Source: a virus
IMG/VR virus record: IMGVR_UViG_3300021376_000042
Span: 1-64,000 of that record
Length of the DNA: 64,000 bases
Reading direction: 5' to 3' (one strand)
The first letter of the stretch is position 1; every line of letters starts with the position of its first letter. Positions 49,504-60,419 of this stretch are shown piece by piece. The position numbers were made by a program, and so were the translations under genes. The notes under the pieces were generated by a model. That model was not told the DNA's origin. It saw only the letters and a program-made list of their open reading frames with translations, and searched no databases.

Positions 49504-50298
49504 ATGTCTAAAAGATTTGCGATTATAGAAGAAAATTTGGTTGTAAATGTTGTTTTGGCTGATGATGATTCACTCGCTAAAGAAAATGAAACTTGGGTAG
49601 ACATCACAGAATATATTTCTCACATACCAGCAATAGGATGGTCTTATACTAATAATAAGTTTTGCAAATCTCCTTCAGCTCTAGCTCTTAGAGAAGATAG
49701 TGTGACTTACAAAATTAAAACAAGTCCTCTTTTAGAAAATCAAACTCTTTCTTTTGGGGATTGGATTTATCAAGGAAATAGTTATGACAAATTCGTATTT
49801 TCTGGATTTGTAAAATCATATGATGCAAATACAAGGTTTTTACTTTATTATGATAAAGAGGGGTCCATAAATCCGAATGTTGCAATCTCAACCGTTAATT
49901 TTGATTTTACGTTGGAGACATTTCTAGCACGTCCTGGAATAAATCCATATTCCTTTAATTCGCCCGCACAACTTGCAGGTGTGGTGGCAAATACAAATCA
50001 AGTTCTTACTTTTGAAAAACCATGGTACCCAGCACCCATAAAAATACCAGCGATCATTACAAAATTAGGATTTCGTATGAGAATGACTAATTTGGAATAT
50101 GCTGGCATACTAGAATCAGCAAAAACTGACTCTTTAGTTCAAGCATGGGTAGAAACTTTTAATATGATGACTATTTTAGATTTAGAAAACACTAATGTCA
50201 AAAGCGATATGGAGATGTTGGTTGAAAAGGGATTAATTACTCCAGATAGATCACTAGTGATCTTAAATAAACAAATCCAACCAAACGAAATGCCATAA
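49504..50298 (+). CDS. Fibre-associated/assembly-like protein (264 aa)
   Basis: The N terminus (MSKRFAIIEENLVVNVVLAD, then WVDITEY) resembles the start of small tail-fibre assembly or capping proteins, which often begin with a statement of I-E-N-x-V-V-N-V-V-x-A. The rest is beta-rich (SFGDWIYQGNSYDKFVFSGF) and ends with a helical segment. It lies inside the fibre module. A structural role or chaperone role are both possible. Confidence 0.55.
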   Translation: MSKRFAIIEENLVVNVVLADDDSLAKENETWVDITEYISHIPAIGWSYTNNKFCKSPSALALREDSVTYKIKTSPLLENQTLSFGDWIYQGNSYDKFVFSGFVKSYDANTRFLLYYDKEGSINPNVAISTVNFDFTLETFLARPGINPYSFNSPAQLAGVVANTNQVLTFEKPWYPAPIKIPAIITKLGFRMRMTNLEYAGILESAKTDSLVQAWVETFNMMTILDLENTNVKSDMEMLVEKGLITPDRSLVILNKQIQPNEMP

Positions 50299-50333
50299 TT
50301 TATCATAAGTAAAAACACCAAGTATTGCTTATG

Positions 50334-50341
50334 ACTAAATA
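50334..50341 (+). promoter_or_regulatory. Late-promoter-like octamer ACTAAATA
   Basis: ACTAAATA lies in the 72-base gap before the gene at 50371, and its last base is 29 bases before that ATG. The CTAAATATT core matches that at 13672-13680. Confidence 0.45.
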
Positions 50342-50370
50342 TTCAAAACGCTGTGTTTTGAGGAATTTAA

Positions 50371-50706
50371 ATGGCGAATCAAGTAGAATTGTATTGCGAT
50401 CAAGGCACAGATTTTTCGTATGCAATAGATTTAAGCAACGATGATAACTCGCCTATCAACGTTGCACTTTACACATTTTCTTCTTCAATTCGAAAGTCCT
50501 TTTATTCTTCTGGTGTAACTGCCAATTTAACTATTACAGTTTTAGATTCTGCGAATGGTAATGTACAAATTTCTATGAATGCTGCCACAACGGCTAATAT
50601 AAAAGCTGGCAGATATCTCTATGACGTGAAAATGAAAACTAATAACAATGTTACGTCTAGAGTTATAGAGGGTATTATTACAGTTTATCCGCAGATTACT
50701 AAATGA
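50371..50706 (+). CDS. Small beta-sandwich fibre-associated protein (BppU-like)
   Basis: The 111-aa protein (QGTDFSYAIDLSNDDNSPIN, then SIRKSFYSSG and GRYLYDVKMK) has the pattern of BppU-N-like/immunoglobulin-type domains that attach fibres in several phages. GAGGAA precedes the ATG. Its stop overlaps the ATG of the giant fibre gene (ATGA), which suggests they are made together, probably as parts of one structure. Confidence 0.65.
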   Translation: MANQVELYCDQGTDFSYAIDLSNDDNSPINVALYTFSSSIRKSFYSSGVTANLTITVLDSANGNVQISMNAATTANIKAGRYLYDVKMKTNNNVTSRVIEGIITVYPQITK

Positions 50707-53700
50707 AGATAACAGTTGGATCAACAAGTAATCTAGTATTTCAACCAGCAACTGATCGCGGCAAATCAGCCAAGATAACAATCAGCAGTGGTGGCGGTGG
50801 TGATGCTGGATCAGCTTACGGTCAAGCCAATGCCGCCAGAGGACAAGCAAACAGTGCTTATTCTCAAGCAAATGGCGCCTATAATGTAGCCAATGCTGCT
50901 TATAATGCAGCAAATAATGCGCAAGTAACAGTATACGCAAACAGTGCATCTGGCGTTACAACACAAAATATTAATTTTGTTAATACTTCAACGATAACAG
51001 TTGAAGTTTCTTCTAGCGGATCTAATGCCAACGTAGCATTTACTGCAGTTAGTGGCGCTGCTTATGATCAAGCAAACGCCGCGAGAGGACAGGCAAATAG
51101 CGCTCGCACAACTGCTAATGGTGCATACAATCAAGCCAATGGAGCCTATGCTCAGGCTAATGACGCTTACGCACAAGCAAACAATGCATATGATGCTGCA
51201 AATAATCGTGTATTGAGAGCTGGCGATACAATGACTGGCAATCTGACCATGTCAGGCGCCACAATCAATGCTGCCACTGCAAATATTAGCACCATTGTCA
51301 CTGGAAATACACTACTATTATCAACAGGTATTGGATCTAATAGTGATGTAACGATAAATGCGAATGGTAATTATACTTGGACGTTTAGAGCCAATGGGTT
51401 GTTAGACTTGCCAGGTAATATCACGAATTTCACAGCATGCAGTGCAATTAATTTTGTTGCGGACAGTTCTGGTGATGGTTATGAATATTCAACAATTGAA
51501 ATTCGACCAGACAGCGGTGCAACATTAGATCAATATCTAATTATTGATCCGACTGCACCAAATCATATTCACATTCGTGCTGGTGGGCAACAAGATAATT
51601 CAAATGCTGAATTATATATTGGTGGCGAGAATAGTTATTTTAAAGTTGATGATGGCGAAAATCCATCAATATCGATTGCTTCGAATAATTATTTTTGGAC
51701 ATTTGATACTGATGGAAAATTAACTATACCTGGCGACATTATTCCAAGTCAAAATTTAACATGGAATCTTGGTTCACCAACAAATAAATTTAACGATTTG
51801 TATATTGGTGGTAACACAGTATATATTGGCGAGGCGATACTTTCTACAAATGGCGACACTGTTACAACCAACACTTTCATTGCAGAACTAGCCTTTGAAA
51901 GTGGTGGATTAAATGTTCTAACTCAAGCAAATACTGCTCGCGATCAAGCCAACAACGCTTATGGCGTTTCAAATGCCGCTTATGGACAAGCAAATGCAGC
52001 ATATGCTGAAGCAAATACGAAACTTCCATTAGTTGGTGGTACAATTTCAGGTGACTTGATTGTTTCTGGCAATCTTGTAGTATCTGGAAATAGTACAACA
52101 CTCAACACTGAAATTCTCATTGTTGAAGACGCAGACATTGTTCTTCTATCAAATGTAACATCAACACCTGCATTGAATGCTGGCTTGATAATTAATCGCG
52201 GCACTTCTCCAAATACATTCTTAAGATGGGCTGAAGATGTTGATAAATGGGGTTGGTCGGATGATGGCTCAACCTTCTACTCATTTGATACTTCTCTTAA
52301 CGCATATGCTCAAGCCAACAATGCCAGAGATCAAGCGAATACTGCTAGAACACAGGCTAACACTGCATACGGACAAGCGAACGATGCTTATGGACAGGCT
52401 AATACAGCGCGCAATCAAGCAAATACTGCCTATGGACAAGCCAACGCAGCGTATGGGCAAGCCAACGCAGCGTATGGGCAAGCCAACGCAGCGTATGGGC
52501 AAGCAAATAGTGCTCGCGATCAAGCCAACACTGCAAGAACAACTGCCAATGATGCATATAATACAGCAAATACGAAGGTAAGTAAATCTGGCGATACAAT
52601 GACTGGTGATCTAACGATCAATACAGTACTGTATGCAAATCAAGCCAATATCACAACAACATTGAATGTTGGTACATCAATTGTCATAGGAACAGGTGGA
52701 GCTGCTGGTGATATCACTGGCGCGAATGCTATTTTCGCAGAATCATTCTTCACAAATGATGGAATCAATCTAGCAACTTCAGCAGCAACCAGCACAGCTG
52801 CATACGTTCAAGCAAATAATGCGCGCGATCAAGCAAACACTGCTCGTGGCACTGCCAATGATGCTTATGGACAGGCTAACACTGCTAGAGATCAAGCGAA
52901 TACTGCTAGAACTACTGCAAATGATTCGTATGCTCAAGCAAACACCGCTAGAGATCAAGCGAATACATCACGTGATCAAGCGAATACTGCTCGCGACCAA
53001 GCCAACACTGCTCGCGACCAAGCCAACACTGCTAGAGATCAAGCGAATACTGCAAGAACACAAGCGAATACAGCGCGGAATCAAGCAAATACTGCATATG
53101 AAAGTGCTAATACTAAATCAGAATCGCCAGCCGTAACTTATTATGTTCAAGCATATGCACCAAATCCTGGCGGCAGTTCAACTTATTATTTTAGATTTCG
53201 TTATCCTAACGGAACAGGCGACAATACTATTAGTGGAGATTTGTTGTATGGCTATAATGATGAGACTGGTGTTGGTGAAGACGAAGATAGTCCAACAATT
53301 GTCTTGCATCCTGGCACAACAGTTAAATTTGTTTTAAGTGATTTGAATCCAGACACTGGCGCTGGATTACAAGTTTTTGCTGTTCAAACATTTATAGCTG
53401 GAGTATATTCTCATGTAACATCAGGAATATATCATATAGCCACAAATGGTAACATAACAACAGGTAAAGGTTTCGCTGATTCTGGTACTATTGTTTGGAC
53501 AATTCCACAAAATGTGCCTGGCACAACACAATATATCTATCGAAGTCCATCCAATAATGATGGTGTTCAAGGACAATTCCGAATAGCAACATATGCTGCT
53601 CCTGCATCTTTACAAGCCAATACTGCTCGCGATCAAGCGAACACAGCAAGAACTCAAGCAAACACTGCTCGCGATACTAGTAACAATTCATATGTGCAAG

Positions 53701-56141
53701 CAAACAGCGCTTATGATCAGGCGAATACTGCTCGCAATACTGCAAACAATGCCTATGTTCAAGCGAATGGTGCGTATGCACAAGCAAATAATGCAGCAAA
53801 TACTGCAAGAGTTTCAGCGAACAGTGGATCAACACTAGACGCAAAACATCTTAATTTCATTAATTCAGCAAGTGTGTTTGTTTCTGTTACTCCTTCTGGA
53901 GACGGAACTAATGCGAATATTTCATTTATAACTTCTGGTGCGTCAATTGGCGATGCTTATGTTCAAGCCAACGCAGCAAGAGATCAGGCGAACACTGCAC
54001 GTGAACAAGCGAATACAGCAAGAACGCAAGCCAATACTGCTCGCGACACTGGCAATAATGCATATGCTCAAGCGAATTCTGATTATATGTCAGCTGAAGC
54101 ATATAGTATTACTGTTACTGAACCAAACCCCGTAGGATTTGTATTCAGAACATTTGAAGATGGCGGCTCCAGTGGTGCCGTATACACTGCCTGGGATAGT
54201 CCCGCGACGCAAGCAAATCCAAGTCTATGGCTTCGACCTGGCAGCACTATTGCATTTAGATTAGTTGATTTGGTATCTCCATTAAACGGACCTCAAGGTT
54301 TTGCACTTTATTCTGATTCTTATACCAGCCTAGTATCTTCTGGATTAACTCATGTCGCGCTTGACGGTACACTAAGTGTTGGTACAAGTGCACAAAACAA
54401 ACAAACTGGCACGTTATACTGGACAATACCATCATCAGCTGCTGGTTCAACTTATTATTATGGATCCAATCAGGGGAACGGAAACCTTTATCGTGGACAA
54501 TTCTATGTAGATTATTATGCTGCTAGTGTACGAAATCTAGCAATGGATGCATTTAATCAAGCAAACACTGCTCGCGACCAAGCGAACACTGCAAGAACAC
54601 AAGCAAATAATTCGTACCTTCAAGCAAATACCGCTCGAGATCAAGCGAACACTGCCAGAGATCAAGCGAATACTGCTCGTGGTCAAGCAAATAACGCTTA
54701 CGCCGAAGCCAATCTTAAATTAAATCTAACTGGCGGTACGATAAATGGATCGTTAAATATTTCTGGTAACTTATTTGTTACTGGCAATACGACATTTATT
54801 AATACATCAACGTATACAGTTGATGATCCACTAATTTATCTAGCTGCAAATAATATACTCACTGATATTGTTGATATTGGATTTGTCGGCGCTAAAAACT
54901 CAGGCTCATCAGTAACGCATACTGGTTTCGCGCGCGATGCTGGTGACGGAATATGGTATTTGTTTGATAACCTAGCAAATTCTGGTCATGAGAATAATGT
55001 GATCGACTTTGCGAATACTTCACTCGCAACTCTTCGAGCAAATATTGATGCAAATAGTATCACTCTTGTGAGTAATACTGTTGCTACACATGCTAATTTA
55101 ATTTTTGCATTTAATCAAGCAAACACTGCGCGTGATACAGCAAATAATTCTTATGCTCAAGCAAATGTAGCACGCGATACTGCGAATGGTGCCTATGTGC
55201 AAGCAAATGGTGCTTATGCTCAGGCAAATGGTGCGTACAATCAGGCGAATGGTGCTTATGCTCAGGCGAATGGTGCTTATGCTCAGGCGAATGGTGCTTA
55301 TAATCAGGCGAATGGTGCTTATGCTCAGGCGAATGGTGCATATAATCAAGCCAATAATTCTGCGAACACGGTTCGTGTTTATGCAAACAGCGCTGGTGAA
55401 CTTTCAAATAAATTCCTAAACTTCATCAATACTGCAAGTATTCAAGTCGATGTCAGTAGCGTTGATGGAAATGCAAATATAGCCTTTAATACGACTGGTG
55501 CTGCAGTTGCTGACGCTTATGCTCAAGCAAACATAGCACGCAATACCTCTAATAGTGCATATGCTCAAGCAAATAACGCATATAATGCAGCTAATAATGC
55601 AACGGTAAGAGTCTCAGCCAATTCAGGATCCATAACTGTAACACCTAATATCAATTTCATCAATACATCAACTGTTTCCGTTTCTGTTGTATCTGGCGAT
55701 AATGGTAATGCAAATGTTTCGTTAATATCTTCTGGATCGCAACAGTTTACATATGATACAACAACTACCTCTGCCGAAACAGTTGACAGTTGGTCAGCTT
55801 CGACTTATAGAAGTGGTAGATATCAAATGCAAGTGGAAAACCTATTTGGGTTTTTGGCACTTGAAATTATGCTGTTACATGATGGGGCAACGACAAATTT
55901 GGTCAAATATGCTGAAACAACTATTGGTAGTGGTGTTGGTACATTCTCTTCAGATATTAGCAGTGGATTGGTCAGACTTCGATTTACACCGAATGATCCA
56001 ACTTCACAATTAACTTACTATAAATCATTGTTAACCAGTAGAATATCATCAGACGCGTTGCCAATCGATTTAATGACTGGATCAATAGTATTTGATTTAA
56101 TGAACAGCTTCTCACTATCCCCATCAGACTTAAATGCATAA
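50703..56141 (+). CDS. Giant tail fibre (1812 aa) with QAN arrays and two degenerate cupredoxin-like domains
   Basis: Alternating rods and beta domains make up the protein. Heptad arrays (A-x-x-Q-A-N) occur at about ten places. Between them are the fibre domain [17 protein letters not shown] plus [11 protein letters not shown], a domain [19 protein letters not shown] with IGFVGAK, and two all-beta domains at about 53110-53600 and 54085-54530. These two share the frame of the copper-site domain in the next fibre but lack the Cys-His-Met ligands. The C-terminal tip ([20 protein letters not shown] ... [18 protein letters not shown]) looks like a receptor-contact tip. It is a long tail fibre by size and position. 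Confidence 0.82.
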   Translation: MKITVGSTSNLVFQPATDRGKSAKITISSGGGGDAGSAYGQANAARGQANSAYSQANGAYNVANAAYNAANNAQVTVYANSASGVTTQNINFVNTSTITVEVSSSGSNANVAFTAVSGAAYDQANAARGQANSARTTANGAYNQANGAYAQANDAYAQANNAYDAANNRVLRAGDTMTGNLTMSGATINAATANISTIVTGNTLLLSTGIGSNSDVTINANGNYTWTFRANGLLDLPGNITNFTACSAINFVADSSGDGYEYSTIEIRPDSGATLDQYLIIDPTAPNHIHIRAGGQQDNSNAELYIGGENSYFKVDDGENPSISIASNNYFWTFDTDGKLTIPGDIIPSQNLTWNLGSPTNKFNDLYIGGNTVYIGEAILSTNGDTVTTNTFIAELAFESGGLNVLTQANTARDQANNAYGVSNAAYGQANAAYAEANTKLPLVGGTISGDLIVSGNLVVSGNSTTLNTEILIVEDADIVLLSNVTSTPALNAGLIINRGTSPNTFLRWAEDVDKWGWSDDGSTFYSFDTSLNAYAQANNARDQANTARTQANTAYGQANDAYGQANTARNQANTAYGQANAAYGQANAAYGQANAAYGQANSARDQANTARTTANDAYNTANTKVSKSGDTMTGDLTINTVLYANQANITTTLNVGTSIVIGTGGAAGDITGANAIFAESFFTNDGINLATSAATSTAAYVQANNARDQANTARGTANDAYGQANTARDQANTARTTANDSYAQANTARDQANTSRDQANTARDQANTARDQANTARDQANTARTQANTARNQANTAYESANTKSESPAVTYYVQAYAPNPGGSSTYYFRFRYPNGTGDNTISGDLLYGYNDETGVGEDEDSPTIVLHPGTTVKFVLSDLNPDTGAGLQVFAVQTFIAGVYSHVTSGIYHIATNGNITTGKGFADSGTIVWTIPQNVPGTTQYIYRSPSNNDGVQGQFRIATYAAPASLQANTARDQANTARTQANTARDTSNNSYVQANSAYDQANTARNTANNAYVQANGAYAQANNAANTARVSANSGSTLDAKHLNFINSASVFVSVTPSGDGTNANISFITSGASIGDAYVQANAARDQANTAREQANTARTQANTARDTGNNAYAQANSDYMSAEAYSITVTEPNPVGFVFRTFEDGGSSGAVYTAWDSPATQANPSLWLRPGSTIAFRLVDLVSPLNGPQGFALYSDSYTSLVSSGLTHVALDGTLSVGTSAQNKQTGTLYWTIPSSAAGSTYYYGSNQGNGNLYRGQFYVDYYAASVRNLAMDAFNQANTARDQANTARTQANNSYLQANTARDQANTARDQANTARGQANNAYAEANLKLNLTGGTINGSLNISGNLFVTGNTTFINTSTYTVDDPLIYLAANNILTDIVDIGFVGAKNSGSSVTHTGFARDAGDGIWYLFDNLANSGHENNVIDFANTSLATLRANIDANSITLVSNTVATHANLIFAFNQANTARDTANNSYAQANVARDTANGAYVQANGAYAQANGAYNQANGAYAQANGAYAQANGAYNQANGAYAQANGAYNQANNSANTVRVYANSAGELSNKFLNFINTASIQVDVSSVDGNANIAFNTTGAAVADAYAQANIARNTSNSAYAQANNAYNAANNATVRVSANSGSITVTPNINFINTSTVSVSVVSGDNGNANVSLISSGSQQFTYDTTTTSAETVDSWSASTYRSGRYQMQVENLFGFLALEIMLLHDGATTNLVKYAETTIGSGVGTFSSDISSGLVRLRFTPNDPTSQLTYYKSLLTSRISSDALPIDLMTGSIVFDLMNSFSLSPSDLNA
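50809..55602 (+). repeat. Interspersed 21-bp QAN heptad arrays in the giant fibre
   Basis: Arrays lie at about 50809-50931, 51058-51210, 51922-52017, 52303-52578, 52795-53112, 53612-53808, 53950-54078, 54544-54714, 55111-55371 and 55509-55602. At 52446-52504 nearly three consecutive units are identical to the base (unit GCAGCGTATGGGCAAGCCAA, plus C), and at 55249-55340 the units differ by single bases. Confidence 0.88.
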
Positions 56142-56149
56142 TTGAAAAT

Positions 56150-56157
56150 AATAAATA
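56150..56157 (+). promoter_or_regulatory. Late-promoter-like octamer AATAAATA
   Basis: AATAAATA lies in the 41-base gap between the two giant fibre genes and its last base is 25 bases before the ATG at 56183. NATAAATA is the form reported for late promoters of some cyanophages. Confidence 0.5.
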
Positions 56158-56182
56158 AAGGTACTTCATAGAGAGATCTTAA

Positions 56183-59100
56183 ATGGCAACAACATTACAA
56201 TTCCGAAGATACGATACGGCAAATATCGCTAATTTAACTGGTGCGGTTGGCGAAATCTTTATTGACATGGATAAAGATACCGTCGTTGTACAAGATGGAT
56301 CTACGGCAGGCGGCTTTCCGTTAGCCAGAGAAGGTGCTTACATACAAGCGAATAATGCACGAGATCAAGCCAATACAGCTCGTGATCAAGCAAATACATC
56401 ACGCGATCAAGCAAATACTGCTCGCAACCAAGCCAACAATGCTTATGCAGAAGCCAATCTAAAAGTTAATTTAACTGGTGGAACAATCAGTGGTAATTTA
56501 GTAATCACTGGCAATTTAGAAGTTCTCGGAAATAGTACAACTCTTAATGTTGAAACATTATCAGTTGAAGACAATGAAATTATTCTTAATTCAAACGTAA
56601 CTGGTTCTCCAACTTTAAATGCCTATATTTCTATCAATCGTGGAACAGATCCAAATGCAAATCTAGTTTGGGATGAAGACACAAATCAATGGAAATGGAA
56701 TGATGGTGATGGAGTATTTTATGCGCTAGACTCATCACTAGATGCATATGCTCAAGCAAACACTGCTAGAGATACAGCTAACGGTGCTTATGCGCAAGCC
56801 AACGGTGCTTATGGTCAAGCGAACGGTGCATATTCTCAAGCCAACGGAGCCTATGCTCAGGCTAATGGCGCATATGCTCAAGCAAATAGTGCAAGAGATG
56901 TAGCCAACGGAGCATACGCCCAAGCCAATGGTGCATATAGTCAAGCCAATACTTCTGCAAACACGGCTCGTGTTTATGCAAACAGTGCTGGTGAGTTGTC
57001 GAATAAGTTCCTAAACTTCGTAAATACAGCAAGTATTCAAGTCAGTGTTTTCGATAATGCTGATGGTAATGCAAATATCTCCTTTAGTACGACTGGCGCT
57101 GCTGTTGCTGATGCTTATGCACAAGCCAACGCTGGTTATGCTCAAGCAAACACTGCTAGAGATACAGCTAACGGTGCTTATGCGCAAGCCAACGGTGCTT
57201 ATGCACAGGCTAACGGTGCTTACACCCAAGCCAATGGAGCCTATGCTCAAGCAAATGGTGCTTATGCCCAGGCAAATGGAGCCTATGCTCAGGCAAACTT
57301 AAAAGTTTCTCTTGCTGGTGATACGATGACAGGCAACTTAAATGTTGCTGCTAGTTTGATAACTCAAAATATTGAGCCTAATTTAAATGTCACATATGAT
57401 ATTGGTACTCCAACTAAACGATTTAAAGATCTGTATCTAAGTAACAGCACAATTTATCTTGGTGAAACAGCACTATCTGCTTCTGGCGATGAGGTGCGCG
57501 CCAATGTATTCAATGCTGCTGTGTCAGTATTAGTAAGTGGTGTCAATGTTCTTGATACTGCCAACGGTGCATACGCTCAGGCAAATGGTGCTTATGGACA
57601 AGCAAATGGCGCATACGGACAGGCTAATGGAGCGTACTCCCAAGCCAACGGAGCATATGCTCAAGCCAATAGTGCCAGAGATGTTGCTAATGGAGCCTAT
57701 GCTCAAGCCAATGGTGCTTATGGACAAGCCAATGGAGCCTACGCTCAAGCAAATGGTGCCTATGCGCAGGCTAATGGTGCTTATGCTCATGCTAATGTTG
57801 TATATGCACAAGCAAATGCAGCGTATGACACTGCTAATCTTAAACTGAGCGCCAGCGGCGGATCTATAAATGGTGATTTGACAATCACAGGAAATTTATT
57901 TGTAACAGGATCTAACACATTACTTAATGTCAGTAATTTGTCTGTAAATGATTCTATCATTTTCTTAGCAAATGGACAGGTTGGTGATGCGTTTGATATA
58001 GGATTCGTTGGTCACTTTGATCGCGGCGCAACACCAACTCACGCTGGTTTGATTCGTAAATCAACAGACAATCAATTTTATCTTTTCGATAATTATGAAG
58101 TAGAACCTACAAATAATATTATCGACATCAATGGAAATAATTTTAGAACTGGTAACTTAAAACTTAACACAATAAATGCTGTTACGTTTGTCACCAATGC
58201 AGGATTAAATGTCACTGATCAAGCCAACTCCGCCAGAGATCAAGCAAACACCGCTAGAGGACAAGCAAACAATGCATATGCTGAAGCCAACCTCAAGGTA
58301 AATCTTTCTGGCGATACGATGACTGGTACATTGAATGTGCAGCATCTTATTCCGACTGCAAATGTTACATATGATCTTGGAACGTCTACAAAACGATTTA
58401 AAGATTTGTATCTCAGTGGGTCGACAATTTATATCGGTGAAACAATATTGTCTACCTCTGGCGATGAGATGCGCGCAAATACATTCAATGCCGCTGTTTC
58501 ATTCTTAAGTGCAGGTTTAAATGTTCTTGATCAAGCCAACTCTGCTCGCGATACAGCAAATGGTGCTTATGCACAAGCCAACGGAGCCTATGCGCAAGCG
58601 AATGGTGCTTATGCTCATGCGAACATTGTTTATGCTCAAGCAAATGCTGCATATGCTCAAGCGAATGCAGATTATCAACCAGCCGTCACTCGCCTTGATG
58701 TAACAAACAATGGCGCGACAGCATATCGTTTTGATCAATATGGCGCAGCAACTGATGATCCAACACTCTATGTTCGTGCTGGTGAAACTATTGCATTTAA
58801 TCTAAACAATGCTGGTCACCCATTTGCGATTCGTGTCTCAAACGGTGGTTCGAACTACGACACTGGATTGACGCACGTTGCAACTGATGGCACAGTAAGC
58901 ACTGGTTCCTCTGCTCAAGGTAAGGTTTCTGGAACACTTTACTGGAAAGTTCCATATACACTTGGCGGAAGCACTTATGTTTACCAGTGCACTGTGCATA
59001 GTGGTATGGTCGGCAACATTGTGATTGAGCCAGATTCAACAGTAATCTACGTTCAAGCCAATGCTGCATATGCTCAAGCCAACGGCGCATACGGACAGGC

Positions 59101-59617
59101 TAATGGCGCATATGCTCAGGCTAATGGTGCTTATGCACAAGCCAACGGAGCCTATGCGCAAGCGAATGGTGCTTATGCTCATGCGAACATTGTTTATGCT
59201 CATGCGAATAATTCATATGATCAAGCAAATACTGCAAGAGATACTGCGAATGGTGCTTATGCTCAAGCAAATGGTGCATATGCGCAGGCGAACGGCGCAT
59301 ATGCACAAGCGAACGGCGCTTATGCTCAGGCGAACGGCGCTTATGGTCAAGCAAATTCTGCTGCAAATACTGTTCGAGTTTCAGCTAATGGTGAATCAAC
59401 ATTAGATGCAAAACAACTAAATTTTGTAAACACAACTTCTATTCAAGTTATTGTTGCTTCTGCAGCTGATGGCACAAATGCTAATATCTCGTTTACAACA
59501 GGTACTGCTTCGGTTGGTGACGCTTATGCTCAAGCGAATGCAGCATTCGCTAAAGCGAATACTGCGGGTGGTGGTGGATCTGATGGGTTTATACTCCATA
59601 TTTTTGGTATAACATAA
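56183..59617 (+). CDS. Tail fibre (1144 aa) with QAN arrays and a cupredoxin-like domain
   Basis: The N terminus (LQFRRYDTANIANLTGAVGE, then DKDTVVVQDGSTAGG) is a common phage fibre head domain. It then repeats the build of the upstream fibre: QAN arrays, GNLVITGNLEVLGNSTT, GDLTITGNLFVTGSNTL and two DIGTPTKRFKDLYL-type domains. At about 830-955 there is a beta domain ending TYVYQCTVHSGMVGNIVIE. Cys936, His939 and Met942 plus His879 (NAGHPF) follow the type 1 copper site of plastocyanin-like proteins. The C terminus is Gly-rich and very short. It is a paralogue of the 1812-aa fibre. Confidence 0.82.
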   Translation: MATTLQFRRYDTANIANLTGAVGEIFIDMDKDTVVVQDGSTAGGFPLAREGAYIQANNARDQANTARDQANTSRDQANTARNQANNAYAEANLKVNLTGGTISGNLVITGNLEVLGNSTTLNVETLSVEDNEIILNSNVTGSPTLNAYISINRGTDPNANLVWDEDTNQWKWNDGDGVFYALDSSLDAYAQANTARDTANGAYAQANGAYGQANGAYSQANGAYAQANGAYAQANSARDVANGAYAQANGAYSQANTSANTARVYANSAGELSNKFLNFVNTASIQVSVFDNADGNANISFSTTGAAVADAYAQANAGYAQANTARDTANGAYAQANGAYAQANGAYTQANGAYAQANGAYAQANGAYAQANLKVSLAGDTMTGNLNVAASLITQNIEPNLNVTYDIGTPTKRFKDLYLSNSTIYLGETALSASGDEVRANVFNAAVSVLVSGVNVLDTANGAYAQANGAYGQANGAYGQANGAYSQANGAYAQANSARDVANGAYAQANGAYGQANGAYAQANGAYAQANGAYAHANVVYAQANAAYDTANLKLSASGGSINGDLTITGNLFVTGSNTLLNVSNLSVNDSIIFLANGQVGDAFDIGFVGHFDRGATPTHAGLIRKSTDNQFYLFDNYEVEPTNNIIDINGNNFRTGNLKLNTINAVTFVTNAGLNVTDQANSARDQANTARGQANNAYAEANLKVNLSGDTMTGTLNVQHLIPTANVTYDLGTSTKRFKDLYLSGSTIYIGETILSTSGDEMRANTFNAAVSFLSAGLNVLDQANSARDTANGAYAQANGAYAQANGAYAHANIVYAQANAAYAQANADYQPAVTRLDVTNNGATAYRFDQYGAATDDPTLYVRAGETIAFNLNNAGHPFAIRVSNGGSNYDTGLTHVATDGTVSTGSSAQGKVSGTLYWKVPYTLGGSTYVYQCTVHSGMVGNIVIEPDSTVIYVQANAAYAQANGAYGQANGAYAQANGAYAQANGAYAQANGAYAHANIVYAHANNSYDQANTARDTANGAYAQANGAYAQANGAYAQANGAYAQANGAYGQANSAANTVRVSANGESTLDAKQLNFVNTTSIQVIVASAADGTNANISFTTGTASVGDAYAQANAAFAKANTAGGGGSDGFILHIFGIT
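56335..59567 (+). repeat. Interspersed 21-bp QAN heptad arrays in the second fibre
   Basis: Arrays lie at about 56335-56462, 56740-56964, 57099-57300, 57550-57840, 58209-58290, 58532-58671, 59044-59373 and 59517-59567. Blocks such as [20 protein letters not shown] (58593 region) recur at 59159 and 57771, showing copying of segments within the gene; a related block is in the 46307 fibre. Confidence 0.88.
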
Positions 59618-59623
59618 TAAATA
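59616..59623 (+). promoter_or_regulatory. Late-promoter-like octamer AATAAATA
   Basis: AATAAATA begins within the stop of the fibre gene and its last base is 30 bases before the gp13 ATG. The distance matches other TAAATA elements in the window. Confidence 0.5.
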
Positions 59624-59653
59624 ATATTATTCTTTTATTTTTGAGATAAAAAA

Positions 59654-60415
59654 ATGGGAATCCCAACAACACGCACAGAACTTAAAGATTATTGCCTTCG
59701 TCGTTTGGGATTTCCAGTTATTGACATTAATGTTGATGACGACCAATTAGATGATCGCATTGATGATGCATTAAACAAATATCGCGAGTTTCATTACGAT
59801 GGAACTGAAGATTGTTATCTTGCGCATAAAGTAACTACATCAGATCAAACAAATCGTTACATTAGACTCTCTGATAATATAATTGGCATTTCAAGAGTAA
59901 TGCCAATCACTGGTGCTAGCATCAGTTCACAAGGAACATCTGGATTTAATATTTTTGACATTAATTATCAAATTAGACTTAACGATTTTTATAATTTATT
60001 AGCAAGTTCTTACACATATTATTATATTGCCAGACAACATTTATCAATGTTAGATATGATCGTAACTGGTGAAATCCCATTTAATTTTAATAAAAAAACT
60101 AAACGTCTTGATATCTATATGGATTGGGATTCAAGAGTAAATCCAAACGATTATATTGTTTTTCAAGGATTTAGAATTGTTGATCCGGAAGTTTATGATA
60201 AAATTTATTCTGATCAATGGTTAAAAGAATATACCACTGCATTATTTAAAATGCAGTGGGGTTCTAATTTAACAAAATATGCAAACTACACACTTCCTGG
60301 TGGTCTAGTTGTAAATGGTGAAAAGATTTATAATGATGCAATTCTAGAAATTGAAAAACTAGAAGAAAAATTAAGAGACATGTACGAGTCGCCTGCATCT
60401 ATGTTTGTTGGATAA
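59654..60415 (+). CDS. gp13: gp13-like neck protein
   Basis: The 253-aa protein starts MGIPTTRTELKDYCLRRLGF and contains DQLDDRIDDALNKYREFHYD and WLKEYTTALFKMQWGSNLTK, the standard pattern of gp13. With gp14 it closes the head and connects to gp15 at the tail top. TGAGAT serves as a weak ribosome site. Gene order gp13-gp14-gp15-gp16-gp17 is as in T4. Confidence 0.92.
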   Translation: MGIPTTRTELKDYCLRRLGFPVIDINVDDDQLDDRIDDALNKYREFHYDGTEDCYLAHKVTTSDQTNRYIRLSDNIIGISRVMPITGASISSQGTSGFNIFDINYQIRLNDFYNLLASSYTYYYIARQHLSMLDMIVTGEIPFNFNKKTKRLDIYMDWDSRVNPNDYIVFQGFRIVDPEVYDKIYSDQWLKEYTTALFKMQWGSNLTKYANYTLPGGLVVNGEKIYNDAILEIEKLEEKLRDMYESPASMFVG

Positions 60416-60419
60416 TTAA

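Noticed and set aside
52281-59405. Many open frames of about 60-115 aa in other frames of the fibre arrays (for example 52237-52581, 55098-55349, 59061-59405)
   Set aside because: They are produced by the 21-bp repeats, which leave all frames open; products are low-complexity and have no starts with ribosome sites.
46307-59617. CRISPR array or diversity-generating retroelement in the repeat-rich region
   Set aside because: Units are contiguous 21-bp coding repeats without spacers, and no reverse transcriptase or template/variable repeat pair is present.
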